A DNA stretch of 64,000 bases from DATKAS01 sp963733765 (GCA_963733765.1 CAVTEI010000003.1:992001-1056000), one strand, 5' to 3'; positions 8,861 to 16,760 are shown, counted from the stretch's first letter. Notes: generated by a model from the sequence alone, not told the origin. Numbers and translations are program-made.

Positions 8861-9415
8861 GTGTTGACCCTCGACGTGGTGGCCCACGAGGCCGCCACGT
8901 GCACCCGATGTCCTCTCGCGCTCGGCCGTACGCAGGTCGTGTTCGGGATGGGCCGCGCCGATGCCGACCTGCTGTTCATCGGCGAGGGGCCGGGCGCCGA
9001 GGAGGATCGGCAGGGGCTCCCGTTCGTCGGTCGGTCGGGGAAGCTGCTCGACCGGCTGCTCGAAGAGGAACTCGGCATCACGCGCGCCGAGTGCTACATC
9101 GCCAACGTCGTGAAATGCCGGCCGCCCGAGAACCGCGATCCGCGACCGGAGGAGATCGACGCGTGCCGTCCGTGGCTCGCCCAGCAACTCGAGCTCATCT
9201 CACCCAAGGTCGTCGTCACACTCGGGCGCTTCGCGGCGCAGCTGCTGCTCGAGACGAGCGAGGGGATCACGAAGCTGCGGGGGCGCACCTACCCGTACGG
9301 TTCGGCGGTGCTCGTGCCGACGCTCCACCCCGCCGCCGCGCTGCGCGGCGGAGCCGAACCGCTCGCGCAGATGCGCGCGGACTTCGTCCGGGCCAAGATC
9401 GCCCTCGCGGCATGA
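8861..9415 (+). CDS. Uracil-DNA glycosylase, family 4 (iron-sulfur type)
   Basis: This enzyme removes uracil from DNA. The 184-aa protein has the four cysteines of the family-4 [4Fe-4S] cluster: C14-x2-C17 at the N terminus and two in VVKCRPPENRDPRPEEIDAC. The active-site motif GEGPGAEEDRQGLPFVGRSG and the second motif TLHPAAALRG are present. The GTG start follows a TAGCCT box at leaderless spacing. Its stop overlaps the tsaE start (ATGA), a linkage common in actinobacterial genomes. Confidence 0.92.
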   Translation: MLTLDVVAHEAATCTRCPLALGRTQVVFGMGRADADLLFIGEGPGAEEDRQGLPFVGRSGKLLDRLLEEELGITRAECYIANVVKCRPPENRDPRPEEIDACRPWLAQQLELISPKVVVTLGRFAAQLLLETSEGITKLRGRTYPYGSAVLVPTLHPAAALRGGAEPLAQMRADFVRAKIALAA

Positions 9416-9891
9416 CGTTCGCCACGCTGCGCAGCAAAGGGGTCGGCGATACGCAAGCGGTCGCTGGTGCGGTCGCGTCGCTCGCGCGAGCGGGCGACCT
9501 CGTCCTCCTCGTCGGTGAGCTCGGGGTCGGCAAGACGGCGTTCGTGCAGGGGTTCGCCCGCCGGCTCGGGGTGACCGTGCCCGTGACGAGTCCCACCTTC
9601 ACTCTCGTCCATCGATACGAGGCCACGCCTGTCATTCATCACGTCGACGTGTATCGCCTTGATCGGCTGAGCGAGCTGGCTGATCTCGGGCTTCCCGAGA
9701 TGTTCGAGGAGGGAGTGACGCTCATCGAGTGGGGCGACGTCGTGTCGCCGGCCCTCCCGTCGGACTTCCTCGAGATCGTCCTCACCTATGTCGACGACGA
9801 CGCGGTCGACGAGCGCGACATCGCGTTCCGCGTCGTCGGCGGATCGTGGAAGGGCCGGGCGGCCGCGCTCCGCCGGGCGCTGGACAGCTGA
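9412..9891 (+). CDS. tsaE: tRNA t6A synthesis ATPase TsaE
   Basis: TsaE is the ATPase partner of TsaB and TsaD in making N6-threonylcarbamoyladenosine at position 37 of ANN-decoding tRNAs. The 159-aa protein has Walker A GELGVGKTAFVQG (Lys41), the switch region VTSPTFTLVHRYE, and FEEGVTLIEWGD. The ATG at 9412 overlaps the glycosylase stop, and the tsaE stop overlaps the tsaB start by one base (TGATG). Confidence 0.95.
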   Translation: MTFATLRSKGVGDTQAVAGAVASLARAGDLVLLVGELGVGKTAFVQGFARRLGVTVPVTSPTFTLVHRYEATPVIHHVDVYRLDRLSELADLGLPEMFEEGVTLIEWGDVVSPALPSDFLEIVLTYVDDDAVDERDIAFRVVGGSWKGRAAALRRALDS

Positions 9892-10589
9892 TGCTGATCC
9901 TCGGGATCGAGACCGCGACCCACCAGGTCGGCTGCGCCATCGGCGGCCACGAAGGAGTCTTGGCGCTCTTCGAATCGGCACACGATCGCCGGCATGCGGA
10001 GACACTGGTGCCCGCTATCCAATTCGTCACCAAGCAAGCGCGCATCGAGCTCGACGAGATCGGCGTCGTCGCTGTCGACGTCGGCCCCGGGTTGTTCACT
10101 GGTCTGCGGGTCGGCATCGCCGCCGCGAAAGCGATAGCCAGCGCGCTGCGAGTCCCGATGGTCGGCGTGCCCAGTCTCGATCTGCTCGCGCTGCCGCTGC
10201 GGCACACGAGCCGGCGGATCGTGGCCGCGATCGATGCGCGGCGCGGTGAGCTCTTCTACGCGTTCTACCGGCCCGTTCCGGGAGGCGTGCAGCGGGTGTC
10301 GCCGCACCAGGTCGGCACGCCCGACGATCTGGCCTCCGAGCTCCAGGCGTCCGGGGAGGACACGCTGCTCGTCGGGGATGGGGCGCGGCGCTACGCGATG
10401 GCTTTCGAGGACCTCAAGGGGGTCGAGCTGGTCGAGCAATGGCTGGCCCATCCTTCGGCGGCGCCCCTCGTCCAGCTCGCCCACTCGTACGCTCTGCGGG
10501 AGGAGTTCGTGAACCCGTGGGACCTGCAGCCGGTCTATCTCCGGCGGCCGGACGCCGAGATCAACTGGGAGACGCGAGACAGCCGATGA
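9891..10589 (+). CDS. tsaB: tRNA t6A synthesis protein TsaB
   Basis: TsaB is the ASKHA-fold scaffold that dimerises with TsaD. The 232-aa product starts MLILGIETATHQVGCAIGG, and GPGLFTGLRVGIAAAKAIASALRVPMVGVPSLD is the conserved core of the family. It lacks the metal-binding histidines of TsaD, as expected for TsaB. It is embedded in tsaE-tsaB-rimI-tsaD with overlaps at both ends. Confidence 0.95.
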   Translation: MLILGIETATHQVGCAIGGHEGVLALFESAHDRRHAETLVPAIQFVTKQARIELDEIGVVAVDVGPGLFTGLRVGIAAAKAIASALRVPMVGVPSLDLLALPLRHTSRRIVAAIDARRGELFYAFYRPVPGGVQRVSPHQVGTPDDLASELQASGEDTLLVGDGARRYAMAFEDLKGVELVEQWLAHPSAAPLVQLAHSYALREEFVNPWDLQPVYLRRPDAEINWETRDSR

Positions 10590-11158
10590 GTGCGGCACGG
10601 ATGCCCCGGGATGCCTCTGAGCCCCTCGACGTCACGATCGCGCTCATGGCGCGGCGCGACGTGCGGCACGTGATGCCGATCGAGCAGCGCGTCTACCCGC
10701 GGGGGTGGAGCAAGAGCGTCTTCATCCGCGAGATCGCACAGCGCACGACGCGCTGCTACCTGACCGCGAAGGTCGGCAGCACGCTCGCCGGATACGCGGG
10801 GATGTTGCTGTCGCCCGATGAAGCACACATCACGAACGTCGCGGTGTCGCCCGAGTGGCAGCGTCACAAGGTGGCGACGCGCCTGTTGCTCACCCAAGCT
10901 CGCGTTGCCGTGGTGCGAGGCGCGAAGGCGCTCACGCTCGAAGTGCGCCCGAGCAACGACGGCGCCAAGGAGCTCTATCGCCAGTTCGGCTTCGCGCCCG
11001 CCGGGATGCGCAAGCTCTACTACCGCGATCCTGACGAGGACGGGTTGATCATGTGGGCGCACGACATCGACTCGCCGGCGTATGTCACCCGGCTGGCCGG
11101 CATCGAGGCGGAGGTCAACGGCCGCACGTTCGTCGACGCCGAGGTGTGGCAGACATGA
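10586..11158 (+). CDS. rimI: Ribosomal-protein-alanine N-acetyltransferase
   Basis: RimI acetylates the N-terminal alanine of ribosomal protein S18 and related targets. The 190-aa GNAT has YPRGWSKSVFIREI at the substrate side, the acetyl-CoA site VSPEWQRHKVATRLL, and ELYRQFGFAPAGMRKLYY. Its position between tsaB and tsaD is the usual one. The ATG at 10586 overlaps the tsaB stop. Its own stop is part of an ATGA that opens the micro-ORF chain leading to tsaD. Confidence 0.92.
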   Translation: MSAARMPRDASEPLDVTIALMARRDVRHVMPIEQRVYPRGWSKSVFIREIAQRTTRCYLTAKVGSTLAGYAGMLLSPDEAHITNVAVSPEWQRHKVATRLLLTQARVAVVRGAKALTLEVRPSNDGAKELYRQFGFAPAGMRKLYYRDPDEDGLIMWAHDIDSPAYVTRLAGIEAEVNGRTFVDAEVWQT

Positions 11159-11186
11159 CGGTGTGGACATGACGGTGTGGCAGTGA
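11155..11186 (+). repeat. 14-bp tandem duplication forming a micro-ORF chain into tsaD
   Basis: ATGACGGTGTGG occurs twice, 14 bases apart, with ATGs at 11155 and 11169. The first ATG overlaps the rimI stop and opens MTVWT, whose TGA overlaps the second ATG. The second opens MTVWQ, whose TGA overlaps the GTG at 11183 (GTGA), which is in frame with tsaD. The arrangement mirrors the one before acpS but with an unrelated unit sequence. Confidence 0.8.
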
Positions 11187-12211
11187 GGGAGGTCGACGTC
11201 GGCCCGGCGACCTGCATCCTCGGCATCGAGACCAGCTGCGACGAGACGGCCGCCTCTGTCGTCATGGGCGGCACGAGCGTGCTGTCGTCGGTCGTGTCGA
11301 GCCAGGTCGATCTCCACGCTCGCTTTGGCGGCGTCGTCCCCGAGATCGCGGGGCGAGCTCATGTCGAGATGCTCACTCCGGTCATCGCCCAGGCGATCGT
11401 CGAGGCGGGCATCGAGGACAGACGCATCGACGCGGTCGCTGCGACCGTCGGGCCCGGCCTCATCGGGTCGCTCCTCGTCGGCGTCAGCGCGGCGAAGGCG
11501 TTGGCACTCGTTTGGGACGTGCCGTTCGTCGCGGTCAACCATCTCGAGGCACACCTGTACGCCTCGTTGCTGGAGGAGCCGGGGCTCGAGCTCCCGGTCG
11601 TGGTGCTGCTTGTCTCGGGTGGGCACACGATGCTCATCGAGATGCAGGACCACGGGCGCTATCGGCTGCTTGGTCAGACCATCGACGACGCCGCGGGCGA
11701 AGCGTTCGACAAGGTCGCGCGGTTTCTCGGGCTCGGCTACCCCGGCGGACCGGCGATCGATCGGGAAGCGATGAGCGGGGACCCGACCGCGATCGCGTTT
11801 CCCCGCGCGATGCTCGACGACGGGTTCGACTTCTCGTTCAGCGGCCTGAAGACGGCCGTCGTGCGATACGTACGCGCACATCCGGAGGTTGCGACTGCGG
11901 ATGTCGCGGCGTCATTCCAACAGGCCGTCGTCGACGTGCTCCTCACGAAGGCCCGCCGGGCCGCGGCTCAGGTCGGCGCGAAGGGGCTTTGCCTCGGCGG
12001 GGGCGTCGCCGCGAACTCGCTGTTGCGCGAGGAGTTCCTCGACGTCTGCGAGGCCGACGGCTTGCAGGGGTTCCTCCCCAGCCGGCCGATGTGCACCGAC
12101 AACGCCGCGATGATCGCGAGCGCGGCGTGGTGGCGCCTGGCCGCCGACGGGCCCAGCCCGCTGGACATGGGCGCCGACCCCAGCCTCCAGCTGAATTTCC
12201 TGGCGAGCTGA
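11183..12211 (+). CDS. tsaD: tRNA N6-adenosine threonylcarbamoyltransferase
   Basis: TsaD transfers the threonylcarbamoyl group to A37 of tRNA. The 342-aa protein has the N-terminal ILGIETSCDETAASVV strand, the metal-binding histidine pair in NHLEAHLYAS, the SGGHT nucleotide loop, and MCTDNAAMIA carrying the third metal ligand Asp. I prefer the GTG at 11183, which overlaps the stop of the preceding micro-ORF; an in-frame GTG at 11177 would add two residues. Length matches the family. Confidence 0.95.
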   Translation: MREVDVGPATCILGIETSCDETAASVVMGGTSVLSSVVSSQVDLHARFGGVVPEIAGRAHVEMLTPVIAQAIVEAGIEDRRIDAVAATVGPGLIGSLLVGVSAAKALALVWDVPFVAVNHLEAHLYASLLEEPGLELPVVVLLVSGGHTMLIEMQDHGRYRLLGQTIDDAAGEAFDKVARFLGLGYPGGPAIDREAMSGDPTAIAFPRAMLDDGFDFSFSGLKTAVVRYVRAHPEVATADVAASFQQAVVDVLLTKARRAAAQVGAKGLCLGGGVAANSLLREEFLDVCEADGLQGFLPSRPMCTDNAAMIASAAWWRLAADGPSPLDMGADPSLQLNFLAS

Positions 12212-12260
12212 TTTTCTTGGCGGCTGCGGGTCCATAGCACCCGCTCGCGCCAAGAGAAAC
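12212..12260 (+). terminator. Bidirectional terminator hairpin between tsaD and the GNAT gene
   Basis: TCTTGGCG at 12215-12222 pairs with CGCCAAGA at 12248-12255, and an inner GCGGGT pairs with ACCCGC. T-rich sequence lies on the tsaD side. It starts at the tsaD stop codon and lies between convergent genes. A second copy of the element is at 41511-41562. Confidence 0.7.
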
Positions 12261-12266
12261 CAGCGG

Positions 12267-12680
12267 TTAGAGGGCGATGAGGCCGGCGTTTGTCGGCGCG
12301 AAGCCGCAGGCGTCGAAGTAGAAGCCGCGCAGCTCGTCGTCGAAGTCAACGTGCAGCCACTCGCACCTCGCCGCGCGGGCACCTTCGACGGCGGCTGCAA
12401 CGAGTGCGGTACCGACACCTCGGCGCCCGTGTGACGCAGCGACGAGCGTGTCGAGGATGAACGCGTGGACGGCGCCGTCCCATGCGACGTTCACGAAGCC
12501 GACGAGCGCGTCCGCCTGTCGCGCCGTGACCCACCCGAGGCTGTGCCGCTCGACCTGGACGACCCAATCGTCGTCGAGGACGCGATGACCGAAACCCTCC
12601 GCGTGGAGGACGTTGACCTCTTCGTTGGTGAAGCCGCCCCGCCACGCGTAGTCGACTGTCACGAGAGCGTGTACTCCCAT
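12267..12680 (-). CDS. GNAT family N-acetyltransferase
   Basis: A 137-aa acetyltransferase of unknown substrate. VGFVNVAWDGAVHAFILDTLVAASHGRRGVGTALVAAAV covers the beta4 strand and the acetyl-CoA pyrophosphate loop (motif A), and LRGFYFDACGFAPTN is the usual C-terminal segment. The start ATG at 12680 is chosen because it lies just upstream of the conserved fold; it overlaps the 3' end of the histidine phosphatase gene by 22 bases, so the two are probably one operon. Confidence 0.8.
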   Translation of the reverse strand: MGVHALVTVDYAWRGGFTNEEVNVLHAEGFGHRVLDDDWVVQVERHSLGWVTARQADALVGFVNVAWDGAVHAFILDTLVAASHGRRGVGTALVAAAVEGARAARCEWLHVDFDDELRGFYFDACGFAPTNAGLIAL

Positions 12681-13195
12681 CCCTCGCGCCACTCGAAGTC
12701 CGCGTCGACGAGCTCGTGCAGCGATGTGCCCTCGAGGAGGTGCTCGAGCGCCCACCGGGTTGCCGTGTGGCCGATCACCACGAGCCGCTGCCCCTCCCAT
12801 CGGAGCGGCACATCTTGGAGGAAGCGGCCGACCCGCACGGCGGCCTCGCTCCAGCTCTCGCCATCTGGGTAGGCCTCATCCACGTACTCGGACCGATGGC
12901 CCCGAAACCAGGCGACCGGTGTTCCGTTGCGCTCGCCGTAGTCGCACTCGCGCAGCCGCCAGTCGGCCAGGATCGGGATGTCGGTCTCACCGAACGCGAT
13001 CTCAGCCGTCTCCACCGCTCGGGCCAGATCCGAGGTGAAGACGGCGTGGATGCCGTCGTCCCGCCGCCGGGCTCCGAGCTCCTCGGCCTCGACCCGGCCG
13101 CTCTCCGAAAGGCGCCCCGGCAGCCAGCCGGTGGCGATGCCCCGCTCGTTGTCCTCGGTCGTCGCATGGGTCTCGAAGACGATCTGGGTCGTCAC
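12659..13195 (-). CDS. Histidine phosphatase superfamily protein with altered RHG motif
   Basis: The 178-aa protein has the overall layout of the phosphoglycerate mutase-like branch: an N-terminal strand with the nucleophilic His, FTSDLARAVETAEIAFG, RLRECDYGERNG with the acid region, and the second catalytic His in VVIGHTATRWALEH. The normal RHG triad is instead T-H-A (VFETHATTEDNERG), so the phosphate-binding Arg is missing while both histidines remain. I believe a subfamily of actinobacterial proteins looks like this, but activity should not be assumed. Translation starts at GTG 13195, six bases after a TAGGTT box. Confidence 0.78.
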   Translation of the reverse strand: MTTQIVFETHATTEDNERGIATGWLPGRLSESGRVEAEELGARRRDDGIHAVFTSDLARAVETAEIAFGETDIPILADWRLRECDYGERNGTPVAWFRGHRSEYVDEAYPDGESWSEAAVRVGRFLQDVPLRWEGQRLVVIGHTATRWALEHLLEGTSLHELVDADFEWREGWEYTLS

Positions 13196-13201
13196 CCCGC
13201 C

Positions 13202-13207
13202 AACCTA
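13202..13207 (-). promoter_or_regulatory. Leaderless -10 box for the histidine phosphatase
   Basis: TAGGTT on the minus strand is six bases from the GTG at 13195. Confidence 0.45.
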
Positions 13208-13218
13208 AAGGGCTCTGG

Positions 13219-13247
13219 TTGCACCTTCGGCCGTATCTGCCTATCGT
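13219..13247 (+). promoter_or_regulatory. Sigma-70-type promoter of groES-groEL
   Basis: TTGCAC (13219-13224) and TATCGT (13242-13247) are separated by 17 bases. The -10 abuts the CIRCE operator, so repressor binding would block initiation. Confidence 0.6.
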
Positions 13248-13273
13248 TAGCACTCGACCAATGAGAGTGCTAA
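13247..13273 (+). promoter_or_regulatory. CIRCE operator (HrcA binding site)
   Basis: TTAGCACTC-N9-GAGTGCTAA matches the CIRCE consensus without mismatch. It lies 38 bases before groES. HrcA is the known CIRCE-binding heat-shock repressor; hrcA itself is not in this window. Confidence 0.95.
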
Positions 13274-13310
13274 CGCTCGGAACCCCGACCATCCTGATGG
13301 AGGCTGGCGC

Positions 13311-13604
13311 ATGAACCTCAAGCCCCTCGATGACCGCATCGTCGTCAAGGCCAACGAGGCCGAAGAGAAGACCGCTTCGGGCCTCGTGATCCCGGATACC
13401 GCCAAGGAGAAGCCCCAGCAGGGGACCGTGCTCGCCGTCGGCCCCGGCCGCCGCTCCGAGCAGACCGGCGAGATCATCCCCCTCGACGTCAAGGTCGGCG
13501 ACACCGTCGTGTACTCGAAGTACGGCGGCACCGAGATCACCGTCGACGGCGACGACCTGCTGATCCTGAACGGCCGTGACGTCCTCGCCGTGATGGCGAA
13601 GTAG
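13311..13604 (+). CDS. groES: Co-chaperonin GroES
   Basis: GroES caps the GroEL folding chamber. The 97-aa product has MNLKPLDDRIVVK at the start, the mobile-loop region EAEEKTASGLVIPDTAKEKPQQG, and GDTVVYSKYGGTEI. A GGAGG ribosome site precedes the ATG. It is first in a two-gene operon under CIRCE control, eight bases before groEL. Confidence 0.98.
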   Translation: MNLKPLDDRIVVKANEAEEKTASGLVIPDTAKEKPQQGTVLAVGPGRRSEQTGEIIPLDVKVGDTVVYSKYGGTEITVDGDDLLILNGRDVLAVMAK

Positions 13605-13611
13605 GACACCA

Positions 13612-15267
13612 ATGGCCAAGATCCTGAAGTTCGACGAGGACGCTCGTCGCGCGCTCGAGGCGGGTGTGAACAAGCTGGCCAACTCGGTCAGGGTCACGCT
13701 CGGCCCGAAGGGCCGCAACGTCGTGCTCGACAAGAAGTTCGGCGCCCCCACCATCACGAACGACGGTGTATCGATCGCTCGCGAGGTCGAGCTCGAGGAC
13801 CCGTTCGAGAACATGGGCGCGCAGCTCGTCAAGGAAGTTGCGACCAAGACCAACGACATCGCGGGTGACGGCACGACCACCGCCACGGTCCTCGCCCAGG
13901 CGCTCGTGCACGAGGGCCTGCGCAACGTCACTGCCGGCGCCAGCCCGCTCGTGCTCAAGAAGGGCATCGAGAAGGGCGTCGAGGCGGCGGTCGCTTCGAT
14001 CAAGGAGCAGTCGCGCGAGATCGACGACAAGTCTGAGATCGCGCAGGTTGCCGCCATCTCCGCCGCGGACCCGTCGATCGGCGAGGTCATCGCCGACGCG
14101 ATCGACAAGGTCGGCAAGGACGGCGTCGTCACCGTCGAGGAGTCGAACACGTTCGGCATGGAGCTCGACTTCGTCGAGGGCATGCAGTTCGACAAGGGCT
14201 ACCTGTCGCCGTACTTCGTCACCGACGCGGACCGGCAAGAGGCCGTGCTCGAGGATCCGTTCATCCTGCTGGTCAACGGCAAGGTGAGCACCGTGCAGAA
14301 CATCCTCCCCGTGCTCGAGAAGGTCATGGGGGCGGCTCGTCCGCTTCTGATCGTCGCCGAGGACGTCGAGGGTGAGGCACTCGCGACGCTCGTCGTGAAC
14401 AAGATCCGCGGCACGTTCTCGTCGGCTGCCGTCAAGGCCCCCGGCTTCGGCGATCGCCGCAAGGCGATGCTGCAGGACATGGCGACGCTCACGGGTGGTC
14501 AGGTGATCTCGGAAGAGGTCGGCCTGAAGCTCGAGAACACCACCCTCGACCTGCTCGGCCGGGCCCGCAAGATCATCATCACCAAGGACGAGACCACCAT
14601 CGTCGAGGGCGCGGGCGCCGAAGAGGACGTCAAGGGCCGCATCAACCAGATCAAGGCCGAGATCGAGAACACCGACTCCGACTGGGATCGCGAGAAGCTG
14701 CAGGAGCGCTTGGCCAAGCTCTCCGGCGGTGTCGCCGTGGTGAAGGTCGGCGCGGCGACCGAGGTCGAGCTCAAGGAGAAGAAGCACCGCATCGAGGATG
14801 CGCTGTCGGCCACGCGTGCCGCCATCGAGGAGGGTGTCGTCGCCGGTGGCGGTGTTGCCCTGCTCAGGGCGCGGTCCGCGGTTGCGAGCCTCGTCGAGAC
14901 GCTCGAGGGTGACCTCGCCACGGGTGCCCGCGCGGTTTGGAAGGCCCTCGAGGCCCCGACCCGCCTGATCGCCGACAACGCCGGCGCGGAGGGTGCCCTC
15001 GTGGTGCAGCACGTCGAGCGCGAGACCGGCTCGATCGGCTTCAACGCCTCCACCGGTGAGTACGAGGACCTCGTGAAGGCTGGTGTGATCGATCCGGCGA
15101 AGGTCACGCGTGCGGCCCTGCAGAACGCGGCGTCGATCGCCGGCCTTCTGCTCACCACCGAAGTGCTCATCGCCGACAAGCCCGAGAAGGACGGCGGCGG
15201 CATGCCCGGCGGCGGTATGGGTGGCATGGGCGGTATGGGTGGCATGGGCGGAATGGGGATGATGTAA
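13612..15267 (+). CDS. groEL: Chaperonin GroEL
   Basis: GroEL is the 60-kDa ring chaperonin. The 551-aa protein has VTLGPKGRNVVLDKKFGAPTI, the ATPase loop DGTTTATVLAQAL, and a C-terminal tail of GGM repeats ending GGMGMM. In mycobacteria the groES-linked copy often has a histidine-rich tail while the second copy has the GGM tail; here the groES-linked copy has the GGM tail. A strong terminator hairpin follows. Confidence 0.98.
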   Translation: MAKILKFDEDARRALEAGVNKLANSVRVTLGPKGRNVVLDKKFGAPTITNDGVSIAREVELEDPFENMGAQLVKEVATKTNDIAGDGTTTATVLAQALVHEGLRNVTAGASPLVLKKGIEKGVEAAVASIKEQSREIDDKSEIAQVAAISAADPSIGEVIADAIDKVGKDGVVTVEESNTFGMELDFVEGMQFDKGYLSPYFVTDADRQEAVLEDPFILLVNGKVSTVQNILPVLEKVMGAARPLLIVAEDVEGEALATLVVNKIRGTFSSAAVKAPGFGDRRKAMLQDMATLTGGQVISEEVGLKLENTTLDLLGRARKIIITKDETTIVEGAGAEEDVKGRINQIKAEIENTDSDWDREKLQERLAKLSGGVAVVKVGAATEVELKEKKHRIEDALSATRAAIEEGVVAGGGVALLRARSAVASLVETLEGDLATGARAVWKALEAPTRLIADNAGAEGALVVQHVERETGSIGFNASTGEYEDLVKAGVIDPAKVTRAALQNAASIAGLLLTTEVLIADKPEKDGGGMPGGGMGGMGGMGGMGGMGMM

Positions 15268-15291
15268 GCCTCTTGGCCAACGGAACGTGAG

Positions 15292-15318
15292 GCGCCCCGG
15301 GCCATTCGCCCGGGGCGC
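15292..15318 (+). terminator. groEL terminator hairpin
   Basis: GCGCCCCGGGC (15292-15302) and GCCCGGGGCGC (15308-15318) form a perfect 11-bp stem with a five-base loop, 25 bases after the groEL stop. There is no strong T run. Confidence 0.8.
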
Positions 15319-15334
15319 TCTCGCGTGCGGCCGT

Positions 15335-15340
15335 TAGGCT
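15335..15340 (+). promoter_or_regulatory. Leaderless -10 box for the 54-aa protein
   Basis: TAGGCT seven bases before the ATG at 15348, just after the groEL terminator. Confidence 0.5.
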
Positions 15341-15347
15341 CGCGTGC

Positions 15348-15512
15348 ATGGTTGATCGTCCCCCGCCCGACCCGGCGAAGCTGCTCGAGTTCTGGATGGA
15401 GTGGGAGCGCGGCGACGAAACGCCCGGGCGCGCGATGGCGAACTTCAAGACCCACGGGCTCCGCACGCTTCTCGAGCACCTCAGCGCCGAAGCGGCCGCG
15501 CCTGCGGGGTGA
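15348..15512 (+). CDS. Small acidic protein of 54 aa, function unknown
   Basis: A short ORF beginning MVDRPPPDPAKLLEFWMEWE and ending in HLSAEAAAPAG. Support is a leaderless promoter at the right distance, a GTGA overlap with the next gene, and protein-like composition (a short Pro-rich N terminus, then a helix rich in Leu, Glu and Trp). I recall similar short proteins in actinobacteria but cannot name a family. It precedes and is probably coupled to the NUDIX hydrolase. Confidence 0.65.
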   Translation: MVDRPPPDPAKLLEFWMEWERGDETPGRAMANFKTHGLRTLLEHLSAEAAAPAG

Positions 15513-16162
15513 CCGCCCCGATCCCACGGCCCACCGACTTCCGCGCCGGATCGCCGGCGCCTTGGTCCGGGCTCGACCCGACCGACCGGGTGGTCGACTT
15601 GGCCCGCACGCGGGCCGCGCTGTCGACCCATGTCGCGGAGCCCGTGCTCACCGGCATGCCCGACGACCGGCCGTCGGCGGTGCTGGTCCCGCTCTTCGAG
15701 GAGGAGGGCGAGCTGCGGATCATCTTCACGCTGCGCAACGCAAACCTGCGCAGCCACGCGGGGCAGGTGAGCTTCCCCGGCGGCCGCCTTGATCCTGGTG
15801 AGGATCCAGTCGCTGCCGCATTGCGCGAGGCGAACGAGGAGACCGCACTCGATCCCGCTGCCGTCGAGGTCATCGGCGAGCTGAGTCACCTCCGCACCAT
15901 CGTGAGCAACTCGTTCATCGTCCCCATCGTCGGGGTGATCGACGGCCGGCCCGCGCTCACGCCGAACCCCGCCGAGGTCGACCGCATCTTCGACATCTCG
16001 ACCGCCGAGCTGCTCGGCGACGGCGTGTACCGGGAGGAGCGCTGGGGCGTGGGCGACGTGGACCGGGCGGTGAGCTTCTTCGAGGTCGGGGGGGAGACCG
16101 TGTGGGGCGCCACGGGCACGATGACCCGCAACCTTCTGATGCTCGCCTTGGGACTCTCGTGA
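15509..16162 (+). CDS. CoA pyrophosphatase-type NUDIX hydrolase
   Basis: The 217-aa protein has the full Nudix box GGRLDPGEDPVAAALREANEET and, in front of it, FTLRNANLRSHAGQVSFPGG, the extra motif typical of NUDIX enzymes that cleave CoA and its derivatives. It probably removes oxidised or surplus CoA. The GTG at 15509 overlaps the stop of the 54-aa gene, and its own stop overlaps the next GTG (GTGA at 16159-16162). Confidence 0.85.
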   Translation: MTAPIPRPTDFRAGSPAPWSGLDPTDRVVDLARTRAALSTHVAEPVLTGMPDDRPSAVLVPLFEEEGELRIIFTLRNANLRSHAGQVSFPGGRLDPGEDPVAAALREANEETALDPAAVEVIGELSHLRTIVSNSFIVPIVGVIDGRPALTPNPAEVDRIFDISTAELLGDGVYREERWGVGDVDRAVSFFEVGGETVWGATGTMTRNLLMLALGLS

Positions 16163-16757
16163 GCGAGTGGGCGGAGGCCGATGCCATCGGTTTCGACGAG
16201 GTGGCGGCCGGGCCGGTGACGTTGCGGCCGTGGGAGCCCGCTGACGTGTCGTTCGTGTACGACGCCTGTCAGGACCTCGAGATCCAACGATGGACGAACC
16301 TGCCCTCCCCCTTCCGCGCATCCGACGCGGTCGCACTGCTGCAGTTCTCCACGACGCTGCGCGAGCGTGGTACCGCCGCGCTGTTCGCCGTCGTCTCCAC
16401 CGATCAGGGCGAGCTGCTCGGGGCGGTCTCGCTCCGTGACATCGAGCGGGACATCGAGCGGGACATCGAGCGGGACATCGAGCGCACGACGAGGGTCGCG
16501 CGTCGATCGGGTACTGGGTCGCGGTGGAAGCTCGAGGTCGTGGCGTCGCCACGAATGCGGTCGAGGCGGCAGCGCACTGGGCGTTCGCGGCTCTCGGAGT
16601 CGACGAGGTCTACGCCGACGTCTTGCACGGCAACGAGGGATCGGTGCGAGTCCTCGAGCGCTGCGGCTTCGCGCCCGATGGCGAGAGCAGCTGCGCGCAA
16701 CGTGGCGTCACCCAGCCCTCGATCCGCTACACGCTGCGAGCAACCTCCTCCCGCTGA
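16159..16757 (+). pseudogene. RimJ/RimL-like GNAT acetyltransferase, frame broken at an internal repeat
   Basis: The first part starts at GTG 16159 and contains VTLRPWEPADVSFVYDACQD and LLGAVSLRDIER. The second part, in another frame, contains EGRASIGYWVAVEARGRGVATNAV (motif A) and LGVDEVYADVLHGNEGSVRVLERCGF. The frame breaks within about 16477-16492, at the end of a 12-bp repeat that gives DIER four times. Restoring one base would give about 199 aa. Both halves are otherwise well conserved, so a base error or slippage at the repeat is likely. Confidence 0.75.
16438..16485 (+). repeat. 12-bp in-frame tandem repeat encoding DIER x4
   Basis: GACATCGAGCGG occurs four times in a row, the last copy ending C instead of G. 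It lies in the beta4-motif A loop of the GNAT gene, where relatives have a single short turn, so it looks like a recent expansion next to the frame break. Confidence 0.9.
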
Positions 16758-16760
16758 GCG

